Positions 33,174 to 41,315 of a stretch of 64,000 nucleotides of DNA are shown in pieces (position 1 is the first letter of the stretch; each line of letters begins with the position of its first letter). Below the pieces are notes generated by a model. That model worked only from the letters and a program-made list of their open reading frames with translations. It was not told the origin of the DNA and did no database searches. Origin of the DNA: Mucilaginibacter_A sp050954285 (lineage in GTDB: Bacteria; Bacteroidota; Bacteroidia; Sphingobacteriales; Sphingobacteriaceae); contig JBPBPL010000029.1 in NCBI GenBank assembly GCA_050954285.1, positions 13,727 to 77,726 on the forward strand, given 5' to 3'. The position numbers were made by a program, and so were the translations under genes.

Positions 33174-34133
33174 TTATAACTGAAATACAATAGCATTTTC
33201 AATGTAAGATGGTGAATTATCATTGATATATGGCCAGCCCTCTTCATCATACAAAACCTTATCCAAGCACATTTTACGTTCAAAACGATCTGTGCCTTTT
33301 ACATAACGATTTGCCGAATCTACAGCATGGTAAATAATCCAATCTTCGCCCGCCTGATCTGTTAATATACAATTTTGGCCTGGTGAATCCCAATGTTCAT
33401 TTGGTTTTAAAATAAGATGATTTTTTGGTATTGGTTCAAATTCTTTCATTGGATCATCACTCCAAAAAACCGTAATTGCGTAACCATTTTCGGCCCAGGT
33501 GTTATCTCCGGAAACCCACAAAAAATAACGGTCAAACTTGGATTGATAGGTTACAAATGCTCCTTCTCGCAAAGTTTCAAATTTAACACCTGGTTTAGGC
33601 TGCAACACATCTATTGGTTTGCTGATGAAAGAATAACCATCATCAGCTACTTCAACCACACTAATCGGCTCATGGGCAGAACCATAATACAACAGGTTTT
33701 TACCAGTTTTTACATCATAAAAGAAGCATGGATCAATCATTTTATAGGTAGAACCCGGAACTTGTGCAAGCGGTTTCCCAATATCTACAAAGCCGTGCGG
33801 TTCGTTTGATACTGCCATAGCCAGGCACATACCATCTTTTGTATCCGGCTCGGCAGCAAAATACAAACGATATTGATTGCCTACTTTTACAACTTGCGGC
33901 GCCCAAAACCTGTTACATGTTTTTGCCCAAACTGGTGGTTCGAGCAATGCTCCTATTGGTTCTGACCACTTGATTAGATCATCAGATTTACTTAATTGAA
34001 TATTGTTAATGGTTGACGAAAATTCATCGTGCGTAGCATAAGCATAATAACCCTCACCAGGTACAAATATGACGGAAGGGTCAGGAAAATCAGCGTTTAT
34101 AATTGGATTGATATAAGTATTTGGCTGGCTCAT
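33174..34133 (-). CDS. glycoside hydrolase family 43 type protein
   Basis: A 319-residue protein from MSQPNTY (ATG at 34133); an upstream in-frame start would run through a motif copy and is unlikely. The five-bladed propeller catalytic residues are visible: the base aspartate in NADFPDPSV (residue about 17), the pKa-modulating aspartate in KMIDPCFF, and the acid glutamate in LREGAFV. There is no signal peptide, so it is cytoplasmic. Substrates of this family are arabinan, xylan or galactan fragments. It contains a translated motif copy (33706-33730, FFYDVKTGK). Confidence 0.85.
   Translation of the reverse strand: MSQPNTYINPIINADFPDPSVIFVPGEGYYAYATHDEFSSTINNIQLSKSDDLIKWSEPIGALLEPPVWAKTCNRFWAPQVVKVGNQYRLYFAAEPDTKDGMCLAMAVSNEPHGFVDIGKPLAQVPGSTYKMIDPCFFYDVKTGKNLLYYGSAHEPISVVEVADDGYSFISKPIDVLQPKPGVKFETLREGAFVTYQSKFDRYFLWVSGDNTWAENGYAITVFWSDDPMKEFEPIPKNHLILKPNEHWDSPGQNCILTDQAGEDWIIYHAVDSANRYVKGTDRFERKMCLDKVLYDEEGWPYINDNSPSYIENAIVFQL
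33706..33730 (-). repeat. dispersed motif copy (TTC core) in GH43 gene
   Basis: CATGCTTCTTTTATGATG, TAAAAAC on the minus strand, read in frame. Confidence 0.82.
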
Positions 34134-34166
34134 GTTTGGATATAAATTGGATATTATTAAAAGGGT

Positions 34167-34191
34167 AATACTGTTTTTATACGGATAAAAA
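34167..34191 (+). repeat. dispersed motif copy (TGT core)
   Basis: AATACTGTTTTTATACGG, ATAAAAA, between the Uma2-family stop and the GH43 start. Confidence 0.85.
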
Positions 34192-34198
34192 TAGTACC

Positions 34199-34801
34199 TC
34201 AATCGGGATTTAAATTCAACCGATCTGCAAAAACCTCCTCTAAATTTAAAGTAAAATCTGGTAAAATATTACTGGTAACTTCATCGCCAATAGTCAACAA
34301 CTTGGTGGGTTGAAAAAGGCCTTGTTCATCTAAAACATATTTGAAAAAAGTTTTTTCTTCAGGATGAATGATCCAGTACTCTTTTACTCCAGCTTCTTCA
34401 TAAACTTCATATTTGTTTTTCAATTCTATCCGGTTATTTCCCGGAGAAAGAATTTCAACCACAATATCCGGCGCGCCCAAACAACCTTTTCTATCAATTT
34501 TTTCCAGATCACAAATCACACAAATATCCGGCTGCACAACCGTTGTAATTTGTTTATCATCCAAAGATTTTCGAACCAAACGTACATCAAAAGGTGCTGT
34601 ATAGACTTCGCAAGATTTGCCATAAAAATAACTATACAAAGCATAATTAACTTTTTGAGATATCCGCTGATGAAACTCTGCAGGAGCCGGACTCATTTTG
34701 AAAACATAACCTTTAATCAGTTCCAGCCGCTCCTCAAAAGTCCATTTTAAATAATCAGCATAAGTGTAGGTTTTGGTTAAGTCGAGATCAGAAAACTGCA
34801 T
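34199..34801 (-). CDS. Uma2 family (PD-(D/E)xK fold) protein
   Basis: A 200-residue protein of the DUF820/Uma2 family: MQFSDLDLTKTYTYADYLKW, PAEFHQRISQKV, VVQPDICVIC, GAPDIVVEILSPGN and KEYWIIHPEE. The PD and VEIL motifs form the PD-(D/E)xK nuclease core. Members are very common in cyanobacteria and in some Bacteroidota and their roles are unclear. No partner gene is seen. It is divergent from dnaX and separated by a motif palindrome. Confidence 0.87.
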   Translation of the reverse strand: MQFSDLDLTKTYTYADYLKWTFEERLELIKGYVFKMSPAPAEFHQRISQKVNYALYSYFYGKSCEVYTAPFDVRLVRKSLDDKQITTVVQPDICVICDLEKIDRKGCLGAPDIVVEILSPGNNRIELKNKYEVYEEAGVKEYWIIHPEEKTFFKYVLDEQGLFQPTKLLTIGDEVTSNILPDFTLNLEEVFADRLNLNPD

Positions 34802-34841
34802 CGTGCTAAATCTTTGATCTCAAAAATACAAAATAAAACAG

Positions 34842-34873
34842 GATGCTGTTTTTATGCCGGTAAAAACAGCATC
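34842..34873. repeat. inverted pair of dispersed motifs (TGT core) between divergent genes
   Basis: Arms GATGCTGTTTTTA and its complement, 13 bp each, around TGCCGG. It lies between two divergent starts, so it cannot serve as a terminator for either gene. Confidence 0.9.
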
Positions 34874-34883
34874 GCCATCTGCG

Positions 34884-34915
34884 TTTGCACAAACCCGGCG
34901 TTCTGTTTAACTTCG
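34884..34915 (+). promoter_or_regulatory. dnaX promoter
   Basis: TTTG, 20 bases, TAACTTCG. The -7 box ends 5 bases from the dnaX ATG, which suggests leaderless translation. Confidence 0.55.
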
Positions 34916-34920
34916 CATTA

Positions 34921-36843
34921 ATGGATAATTTTGTAGTTTCTGCCCGCAAATACCGCCCGGTTACGTTTGAAAGTGTTGTCGGACAGCGGCATATCACCGG
35001 AACGCTCAAAAACGCGATCAGGAATAATCAGCTGGCTCAGGCTTTTTTGTTCTGCGGGCCGCGTGGCGTGGGCAAAACTACCTGCGCGCGTATCCTCGCC
35101 AAAACCATCAACTGCACCAATTTACAGCCCGATATTGAAGCTTGCGGCGTTTGCGATTCCTGTCGAGCTTTTCAAAACGGCAATTCTTTCAACGTGCATG
35201 AGTTGGATGCGGCTTCCAATAATTCGGTGGATGATATCCGGAGTTTGATCGAACAAGTCCGCATTCCGCCACAAGCCGGCCGCTATAAAATTTATATTAT
35301 TGATGAGGTGCACATGCTTTCGCAGGCGGCTTTCAACGCATTTTTAAAAACGCTGGAAGAACCGCCGCCGTACGCCATATTCATCCTTGCCACTACTGAA
35401 AAACACAAAATTTTACCAACTATTTTATCGCGCTGCCAGATTTTTGATTTCAATCGGATTCAGGTGGAAGATATGACCAAACACCTGGAATTTATTGCCC
35501 AGAAAGAGCATATCAGCTATGAGGAAGACGGCTTGCATATCATCGCCCAGAAAGCGGATGGCGGTCTACGTGATGCCTTATCGATGTTTGATCAGATCGT
35601 GAGTTTTTCGGGCGGAAAAGAGATCACTTACAAACTGGTAATTGATAACCTGAATATTCTGGATTATGATTATTATTTCAGGCTGACAGATCTTATCCTA
35701 CAAGAAAACACGCCGCAAAGTTTATTGATTTTGAATGAGATTTTAGCGAACGGTTTTGATGGTTATCATTTTATAACGGGATTAGCGAGCCATTTTCGTA
35801 ACTTACTGGTTGGTAAAGATATAACAACCTTAAAACTGCTGGAAGTGAGCGAAAGTATCCGCAAAAAATACGAGCAGCAGGCACAGCAGGTTTCAGCTTC
35901 GTTTCTGGTTTCGGCTTTAAATCTGGCTAACCAGTGCGATCTGCAGTATAAAATCAGCAAAAATCAACGGCTGCAAGTAGAGCTGGCTCTGATTAAAATG
36001 TGCCACATCCACGCTGCTTTTAACCTGGTAAAAGAAGCATCGAACCTGGAGCGGACTTCTTCGGAACCAGAAAAAAAAAAGCCTGAACTGACAGCTTCTC
36101 CGCAGCAATCCATTGCCACTAATTCTACACCGGAAATCAGCGTAAAAATTGACCAGAGTTTGGCAGAACCGGCAATCAAAATTAAAGATGAGCCGGAAGT
36201 TGTGGTTTCAGAATTGGATGAAAAACCTGCAGAAAAAACACCGGTAAAAACAGCATCACTTGAAGATTCTTCGCAGCAATCAGCATCAATCTCCACAGAA
36301 AAAACACCGGTAAAAACAGTATTGCCGGAACCGGTTGCAGAGAAATCAACGGTTTTTATTCCTAATCTGAACATGGCTTCTACTTCCGTAAAAATCCCTT
36401 CTTTAAAAGATTTAGGTAAAACGGCTTTGTTGGAAACGGTGGAAGATGATCCTTATTTAAAAGGCACTGATGCTGAGGACTTTACTATAGAAGAATTTGC
36501 AATTTTATGGAAAGATTATGCAGTCAAAGCAAAAGCAGAAGATAAAAGCATGACGCTGCTTACTGTTTTTAACAACCAAAAACCGGTTATGCTTCGGCCT
36601 TATATTTTTGAATTGGTTTTGGAAAATAAAACGCAGGAAAATACTTTTAGGGATGATAAACCCAGCCTGATGAATTTTTTGCGTTCAACTTTAAAGAATT
36701 TCAATATTGATATCCAAACCCGGATTGAAGAACAATCCGGGTCGAGAAAACCATATTCGCCAGTCGAGAAATTTCAGTTTATGGCTGCTAAAAACCCGGG
36801 ACTGGCCGAGTTGAAAAAGCGTTTTAATCTGGAAATAGATTAA
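34921..36843 (+). CDS. dnaX: DNA polymerase III subunit gamma/tau
   Basis: A 640-residue protein from MDNFVVSARK; the longer frame with TTG at 34885 overlaps the promoter. Walker A GPRGVGKT is at residues 46-53, zinc cysteines follow at 65, 75, 78 and 81, and DEVHMLS is Walker B. Residues about 365-500 form a charged, Thr/Lys/Ser/Pro-rich linker and about 520-640 the C-terminal tau domain. DnaX is the clamp-loader motor. The linker carries three dispersed motif copies at residues about 367, 440 and 461, the last two inside a near-repeat, EKTPVKTA and EKTPVKTV. No clear frameshift site for a short gamma form was seen. Confidence 0.97.
   Translation: MDNFVVSARKYRPVTFESVVGQRHITGTLKNAIRNNQLAQAFLFCGPRGVGKTTCARILAKTINCTNLQPDIEACGVCDSCRAFQNGNSFNVHELDAASNNSVDDIRSLIEQVRIPPQAGRYKIYIIDEVHMLSQAAFNAFLKTLEEPPPYAIFILATTEKHKILPTILSRCQIFDFNRIQVEDMTKHLEFIAQKEHISYEEDGLHIIAQKADGGLRDALSMFDQIVSFSGGKEITYKLVIDNLNILDYDYYFRLTDLILQENTPQSLLILNEILANGFDGYHFITGLASHFRNLLVGKDITTLKLLEVSESIRKKYEQQAQQVSASFLVSALNLANQCDLQYKISKNQRLQVELALIKMCHIHAAFNLVKEASNLERTSSEPEKKKPELTASPQQSIATNSTPEISVKIDQSLAEPAIKIKDEPEVVVSELDEKPAEKTPVKTASLEDSSQQSASISTEKTPVKTVLPEPVAEKSTVFIPNLNMASTSVKIPSLKDLGKTALLETVEDDPYLKGTDAEDFTIEEFAILWKDYAVKAKAEDKSMTLLTVFNNQKPVMLRPYIFELVLENKTQENTFRDDKPSLMNFLRSTLKNFNIDIQTRIEEQSGSRKPYSPVEKFQFMAAKNPGLAELKKRFNLEID
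36022..36042 (-). repeat. dispersed motif copy (TTC core) in dnaX
   Basis: AACCTGGTAAAAGAAGCATC, read in frame as LVKEAS at the start of the linker. Confidence 0.85.
36240..36259 (-). repeat. dispersed motif copy (TGT core) in dnaX
   Basis: ACCGGTAAAAACAGCATC, read as PVKTAS; the first of two tandem copies. Confidence 0.85.
36305..36325 (-). repeat. dispersed motif copy (TGT core) in dnaX
   Basis: CACCGGTAAAAACAGTATT, read as TPVKTVL, 66 bases after the preceding copy. Confidence 0.85.
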
Positions 36844-36871
36844 ACGCTTACTCGAAATTTAAAAAATAATT

Positions 36872-37360
36872 TTATTTAAAAAGCTTGTCATCATTATCTC
36901 CGGCATCTTTTGTGGGATAACCTTCAGCATCAATTTTGCGATCATTTTTTGGATAGCCTTCTTCATCCAAATCGTCGCGGTCATCCTCGGGCGTACGGGA
37001 AATTATTTCGTCAATCGGGTCCAGTTCCAAGCTTTCACCGCTGTCAATATGCATTCCTAAGTTGTCCAAACTATCGGTATCGGTTTCCAGGGTTTCATTT
37101 GGAATATACTCATCCACAGCTTCCGGGTTAGCTTCGTCGTAAGTGGAATTAAAATCTTCTCCGTTTGGAGCTGCTGTGTTATATGGATAATCGTGCTGAT
37201 AATCCGGATTATCACTTTTTACATCAATTTCGTAGCTGTTTTTATCGGTGTTAAATGCCAGGTCGTTTTTGTCAGTCCTGTCGCCCAGGTCATCTTTCAG
37301 TTTCTTGTCGCGGTCAAGATTTTCGTCATTACCGGGCAATAATGGATTTGAATTGCTCAT
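36872..37360 (-). CDS. acidic, disordered cytoplasmic protein
   Basis: A 162-residue protein with very high Asp/Glu content, no signal peptide and no hydrophobic core. It begins MSNSNPLLPGNDENLDRDKK and has loosely repeated EEGYPKND / AEGYPTKD near the C-terminus. Such composition predicts an intrinsically disordered protein. I recognise no family. Its convergent neighbour is dnaX. A motif copy lies in frame (37233-37255, TDKNSYE). Confidence 0.65.
   Translation of the reverse strand: MSNSNPLLPGNDENLDRDKKLKDDLGDRTDKNDLAFNTDKNSYEIDVKSDNPDYQHDYPYNTAAPNGEDFNSTYDEANPEAVDEYIPNETLETDTDSLDNLGMHIDSGESLELDPIDEIISRTPEDDRDDLDEEGYPKNDRKIDAEGYPTKDAGDNDDKLFK
37233..37255 (+). repeat. dispersed motif copy (TGT core) in acidic protein gene
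   Basis: TAGCTGTTTTTATCGG, TGTTAAA, a slightly diverged copy. Confidence 0.65.
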
Positions 37361-37471
37361 AATTGTTATATTTTATAGAAGATAAAGAAATTTTTAAGCC
37401 AGAAGTTTGCCTGCATTGCCACATAATTATGATTTTTGCAGGAAATCCGGGCAGCCATAATATCAATTTTA

Positions 37472-37479
37472 TATATTTG
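37472..37479 (+). promoter_or_regulatory. -7 box of icd
   Basis: TATATTTG, perfect TAnnTTTG, 33 bases before the icd start; no -33 TTTG at the usual spacing. Confidence 0.45.
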
Positions 37480-37512
37480 AAACGCTAAAATATTATCTAT
37501 AAAAAACGTCTT

Positions 37513-38745
37513 ATGCCACAGAAAATTAAAGTAGCCAACCCGGTTGTAGAACTGGATGGTGATGAGATGACCCGTATCATCTGGAAATTTATCAAAGATA
37601 AACTGATCCTGGCTTACCTGGATTTAGATATTAAATATTATGATCTGGGAATTGAATACCGTGATGAAACCAACGATCAGGTAACGATTGATTCTGCAAA
37701 TGCGATCAAAGAATTTGGTGTTGGGATTAAATGCGCTACCATTACGCCGGATGAAGATCGTGTAAAAGAATTTGGGTTGAAACAAATGTGGAAATCGCCG
37801 AACGGAACGATCCGGAATATTCTGGACGGAACGGTTTTCCGCGAACCAATCGTAATGAGCAATGTGCCGCGTTTGGTTCCAAACTGGACGGCTCCTATCT
37901 GTATCGGTCGTCATGCTTTTGGTGATCAATACCGTGCAACGGATTTTGTGACCAAAGGAAAAGGTAAATTAACCATCAAATTTACACCGGAAGATGGTGG
38001 CGAAGAGCAATCTTTTGAAGTTTATAATTTCAAAGGTGATGGTGTTGCTATGGCGATGTACAACACGGACGAATCGATTAAAGGATTTGCACATGCTTGT
38101 TTTAACCAGGCTTTGATGAAAGGCTGGCCTTTATATTTATCTACTAAAAACACGATCCTTAAAAAATACGATGGTCGTTTTAAAGATATTTTTGAAGAGA
38201 TTTATCAGCAGGATTACAAAACCAAATTTAAAGAAGCCGGCATCACTTACGAACATCGTTTAATTGATGACATGGTTGCTTCTGCTTTAAAATGGAACGG
38301 CAATTTTGTTTGGGCTTGTAAAAACTATGATGGCGATGTTCAGTCAGATACGGTTGCGCAAGGTTTTGGCTCTTTAGGTTTAATGACTTCTACGTTGGTT
38401 ACGCCAGACGGAAAAACGATGGAAGCCGAAGCTGCACACGGAACAGTTACGCGCCATTACCGCGATCATCAAAACGGAAAACCAACTTCTACCAACCCGA
38501 TCGCTTCTATTTTCGCGTGGACAAGAGGTTTGGAATTCCGCGGAATTCTGGACAACAACCAAGAGCTGATCAACTTCTGCAAAACGCTGGAACAAGTTTG
38601 TATCGAAACCGTGGAAAGCGGCAAAATGACCAAAGATTTAGCCGTTTGTATCCACGGAAACAAAGTAGAACATGGCCGTGATTATCTTTACACAGAAGAA
38701 TTTTTGGAAGCCATTGATGAAAATTTGAAAGCAAAATTGGGATAA
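37513..38745 (+). CDS. icd: isocitrate dehydrogenase, NADP-dependent (eukaryotic-like type)
   Basis: A 410-residue protein of the type II homodimeric family found in mitochondria and many Bacteroidota, distinct from E. coli Icd. It begins PVVELDGDEMTRIIW, then has LKQMWKSPNGTIRN, RLVPNWTAPICIGRHAFGDQ, VAQGFGSLGLMTS and AEAAHGTVTRHYRDHQNGKP. It converts isocitrate to 2-oxoglutarate in the TCA cycle, with Mg or Mn and NADP. Monocistronic, with a motif-pair terminator after it. Confidence 0.96.
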   Translation: MPQKIKVANPVVELDGDEMTRIIWKFIKDKLILAYLDLDIKYYDLGIEYRDETNDQVTIDSANAIKEFGVGIKCATITPDEDRVKEFGLKQMWKSPNGTIRNILDGTVFREPIVMSNVPRLVPNWTAPICIGRHAFGDQYRATDFVTKGKGKLTIKFTPEDGGEEQSFEVYNFKGDGVAMAMYNTDESIKGFAHACFNQALMKGWPLYLSTKNTILKKYDGRFKDIFEEIYQQDYKTKFKEAGITYEHRLIDDMVASALKWNGNFVWACKNYDGDVQSDTVAQGFGSLGLMTSTLVTPDGKTMEAEAAHGTVTRHYRDHQNGKPTSTNPIASIFAWTRGLEFRGILDNNQELINFCKTLEQVCIETVESGKMTKDLAVCIHGNKVEHGRDYLYTEEFLEAIDENLKAKLG

Positions 38746-38768
38746 ATCAAACCTGATTTTTGATCGGT

Positions 38769-38804
38769 AAAAGAAGCACGCTTAGTTTAAGCCGTGCTTC
38801 TTTT
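38769..38804. terminator. icd terminator built from a motif pair (TTC core)
   Basis: Arms AAAAGAAGCACG and CGTGCTTCTTTT, extended by TTA/TAA, with a T-run after. Both arms are dispersed motifs with GCAC for GCAT, a paired change. Confidence 0.88.
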
Positions 38805-38834
38805 GTTTAGATATTATCTTTTCTAATGAATAAT

Positions 38835-38842
38835 TATCTTTG
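38835..38842 (+). promoter_or_regulatory. -7 box of manA
   Basis: TATCTTTG, a perfect match, 29 bases before the manA start. Confidence 0.5.
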
Positions 38843-38871
38843 GAACATCAAATAAAGCATAAGAATACAAT

Positions 38872-39858
38872 ATGTCAAATTCATCATTATATCCTTTAAA
38901 ATTTAAAACCATCTTCAAAGATAAAATCTGGGGTGGCGAAAAAATAAAAACCGTTTTAAACAAAGACTTTTCACCATTGCCAAATTGCGGCGAAACCTGG
39001 GAAGTATCGGGCGTAAAAGGTGATATTTCGGTTGTTGCTGAGGGTGAATTGCAAGGCAAAGCTTTAACAGATTTGCTGGATGAATACAAAGGTGATTTGG
39101 CCGGAAACAAAATCTATGAAAAGTTTGGCAATGAATTTCCGCTGCTGATCAAGTTTATTGATGCCAATGAAGATCTTTCTATCCAGGTTCACCCGGATGA
39201 TGAATTAGGAAAAAAACGCCATAATTCTTTTGGTAAAACCGAAATGTGGTATGTTTTGCAAGCAGATCCTGGGTCAACATTAATTGCCGGCTTCAATCAG
39301 CAGGTGGACGAAAAGCTTTATGTTGATAAACTCAACAGCGGCCAGCTTACAGATATTCTCAACAAAGAAGACGTGGCACAAGGCGATATTTTCTTCCTTC
39401 CGGCCGGCCGTGTACATACGATTGGAAAAGGTTTATTGATCGCCGAAATCCAGCAAACTTCGGATATTACTTATCGTATTTATGATTTTGACCGCGTAGA
39501 CGACAAAGGAAATAAACGCGAACTGCATACCGAACAAGCTTTGGCCGCAATTGATTACAAGGTTTATCCGGAATATAAATCTGTTTATCCGCAGAAAACA
39601 AATGAAGTTGCAGAAGCGGTAACTTGTCAGTATTTTACAACAAACATTTTGAATTTTACCGAAAGTACCAATCGGGATTATACAAATCTGGATTCATTTG
39701 TGATCCATATTTGCGTAGAAGGAAATTATGATTTGATCTACAACGAAGAAAAAATATCCGTTAAAAAAGGAGAATGTGTTTTGATTCCGAACACCATTAA
39801 AAACATCCAATTGAAAACTACTGCTGGTTTTAAAGTTTTAGAAACTTACGTTGGGTAA
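38872..39858 (+). CDS. manA: mannose-6-phosphate isomerase, class I
   Basis: A 328-residue cupin-fold enzyme of the short class I type. IWGGEKIKT and NCGETWEVSG start the protein. Zinc ligands fall in QVHPDDELGKK, then TEMWYVLQ, then PAGRVHTIGKG. It interconverts mannose 6-phosphate and fructose 6-phosphate, feeding nucleotide-mannose for envelope polysaccharides. Monocistronic, closed by a motif-pair terminator. The C-terminal domain is present but without a fused kinase. Confidence 0.93.
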   Translation: MSNSSLYPLKFKTIFKDKIWGGEKIKTVLNKDFSPLPNCGETWEVSGVKGDISVVAEGELQGKALTDLLDEYKGDLAGNKIYEKFGNEFPLLIKFIDANEDLSIQVHPDDELGKKRHNSFGKTEMWYVLQADPGSTLIAGFNQQVDEKLYVDKLNSGQLTDILNKEDVAQGDIFFLPAGRVHTIGKGLLIAEIQQTSDITYRIYDFDRVDDKGNKRELHTEQALAAIDYKVYPEYKSVYPQKTNEVAEAVTCQYFTTNILNFTESTNRDYTNLDSFVIHICVEGNYDLIYNEEKISVKKGECVLIPNTIKNIQLKTTAGFKVLETYVG

Positions 39859-39864
39859 ACCAAA

Positions 39865-39922
39865 TTTTATAGGCTAAAAGAAGCATTGCCAAATACGGCA
39901 ATGCTTCTTTTAGCCTATAAAA
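39865..39922. terminator. perfect 26-bp motif-pair terminator (TTC core)
   Basis: Arms 39865-39890 and 39897-39922 are identical complements (each with TAAAAGAAGCATTGCC) around a 6-base loop, between convergent genes. Confidence 0.95.
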
Positions 39923-39935
39923 AATTGACTATAAT

Positions 39936-40817
39936 TTATTTTTCAAGCTTAACTTCTATTTGCCCGTTCGCGATCTGAACTTCAAATTTTGGCTGAGGTT
40001 CTGTTGCCGGTCCGTTTATTACGCTGCCATCTTTTAAAGAAAAAGTGGAATGGTGCCACGGACAAGTTACACTGCAATCATCTTTCAATTCGCCATCGCA
40101 AAGCGGGCCGCCCAAATGAGAACAGGTATTTGCAATAGCATATATTGTACCCTTTTGCTTAACCAGTAAAACAGCAATTTCGCCTGCCTTAACTGCTTTC
40201 ATTTCATTTTCCGCCAATTCATTTTCCGGCAAAACCGCTACAAAATCTTCCGGATATTCTGCTGAAATTGCTGTATGATCAATGCCAACCTGCTCATTAT
40301 AAACCAAGTGTCCGCCCAAATAAGCCGCCGCACTGGTGATACCATAACCCAGCATAGCCAGGCCAATCGCAGTTTTACGCGAACTTTTATTTTTACGTAA
40401 ATAATAAGAAGTTGCATACAGCGCCGTTGCGCCCAGGTTTAATACACCGTGCATTAAACCAATTTGTCGTTTCTTTTTAGTAGTGCCAGACCAATCTGTT
40501 AAACCGGAAGCGGCCGAAGCAATGGCTCCAACCAAACCAATGGCAATTGCTGCATCAGCGCCCGGCACATATTTTTTTTTGCCGAATAACTCCATACCGT
40601 CCAAAACTGCAGCGGCAGACCAAGCACCTACCGGAACATCGGTAATAACCGGATGCAACGGGTGGCCAAGCCACGTGCCGTGCAAAAAATTCTTAATCTT
40701 TTGTCCTGCTTCTCCGCCGGCTTTAAATGCACCGATAACTGCTGGCTGTAGCTTGTCTCCTGCCGTATTTAACCATTCTTGCTGTGCAATCGTATTCATC
40801 AGGCTCTCAGAATCCAT
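39936..40817 (-). CDS. DUF2231-Rieske [2Fe-2S] fusion protein
   Basis: A 293-residue protein. The N-terminal half (about 45-170) is a DUF2231 membrane domain: WLGHPLHPVITDVPVGAW and four helices. The C-terminal ~100 residues are a Rieske ferredoxin domain with the ligands in CSHLGG (C-x-H) and CPWHHSTF (C-x-x-H), and the pocket after it. The fusion suggests a membrane-tethered electron carrier. It shares direction with the small DUF6582-like gene 50 bases upstream. Confidence 0.88.
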   Translation of the reverse strand: MDSESLMNTIAQQEWLNTAGDKLQPAVIGAFKAGGEAGQKIKNFLHGTWLGHPLHPVITDVPVGAWSAAAVLDGMELFGKKKYVPGADAAIAIGLVGAIASAASGLTDWSGTTKKKRQIGLMHGVLNLGATALYATSYYLRKNKSSRKTAIGLAMLGYGITSAAAYLGGHLVYNEQVGIDHTAISAEYPEDFVAVLPENELAENEMKAVKAGEIAVLLVKQKGTIYAIANTCSHLGGPLCDGELKDDCSVTCPWHHSTFSLKDGSVINGPATEPQPKFEVQIANGQIEVKLEK

Positions 40818-40867
40818 GTTTTCTTCGTTTTTAAAATGTTGTTGACTAAATTTTTTATTGCTGTCGA

Positions 40868-41155
40868 TTATTTTGAATGAGGTTTTTTGCCGAGTTCATG
40901 CCAGCTTTTTTCCTGCATATCCACCTTGTAATGTTCGGCAGCTTTTTGAATGTTTGAAAAAGCCAGATCGCGGTCTTCATCAGTTACATCTTTTACCTGA
41001 TCAAAACGTGCCAAGGCATTTTGCACATGCGAAGCATCAGTAATCGGTTCTTTGCGTTGCTTTGGAAATGCAAAAACGCTTTCCGGCAAGTCGTCTTTTT
41101 CTTTTGTGGTTAATTTACCATGTGTGGTTTCGGGTTTCCAGGTTGTTTTAGCCAT
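40868..41155 (-). CDS. DUF6582-like small protein
   Basis: A 95-residue hydrophilic protein. SVFAFPKQRKEPITDASHVQNALARFDQV, quoted here by its key part FAFPKQRKEPITDA, followed by VTDEDRDLAFSNIQKAAEHYKV, matches from memory a small family seen in phages and soil bacteria (DUF6582). There are no catalytic residues. It precedes the Rieske fusion gene in the same direction, and co-expression is likely. Confidence 0.72.
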   Translation of the reverse strand: MAKTTWKPETTHGKLTTKEKDDLPESVFAFPKQRKEPITDASHVQNALARFDQVKDVTDEDRDLAFSNIQKAAEHYKVDMQEKSWHELGKKPHSK

Positions 41156-41290
41156 TGTTTTTCTTTTAGGTTGATCATCTTTAATTCGTACAAATACTAT
41201 TAAAAAATGATATTTCTTAAAAAGAAAGTAACAGACACATTGTTTTGAAACGGATGGGGAATATCAAATACAGTTTAAATCTTTAAAGAT

Positions 41291-41315
41291 GATGCTTCTT
41301 TTATCGGCATAAAAT
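41291..41315 (+). repeat. dispersed motif copy (TTC core) before RluA-type stop
   Basis: GATGCTTCTTTTATCGGC, ATAAAAT; its final T is the first base of the TCA (stop) of the synthase. Confidence 0.9.

Noticed and set aside
33086..33283. 65-residue minus-strand frame
   Set aside because: It overlaps the GH43 3' end in another frame and a palindrome; no signature.
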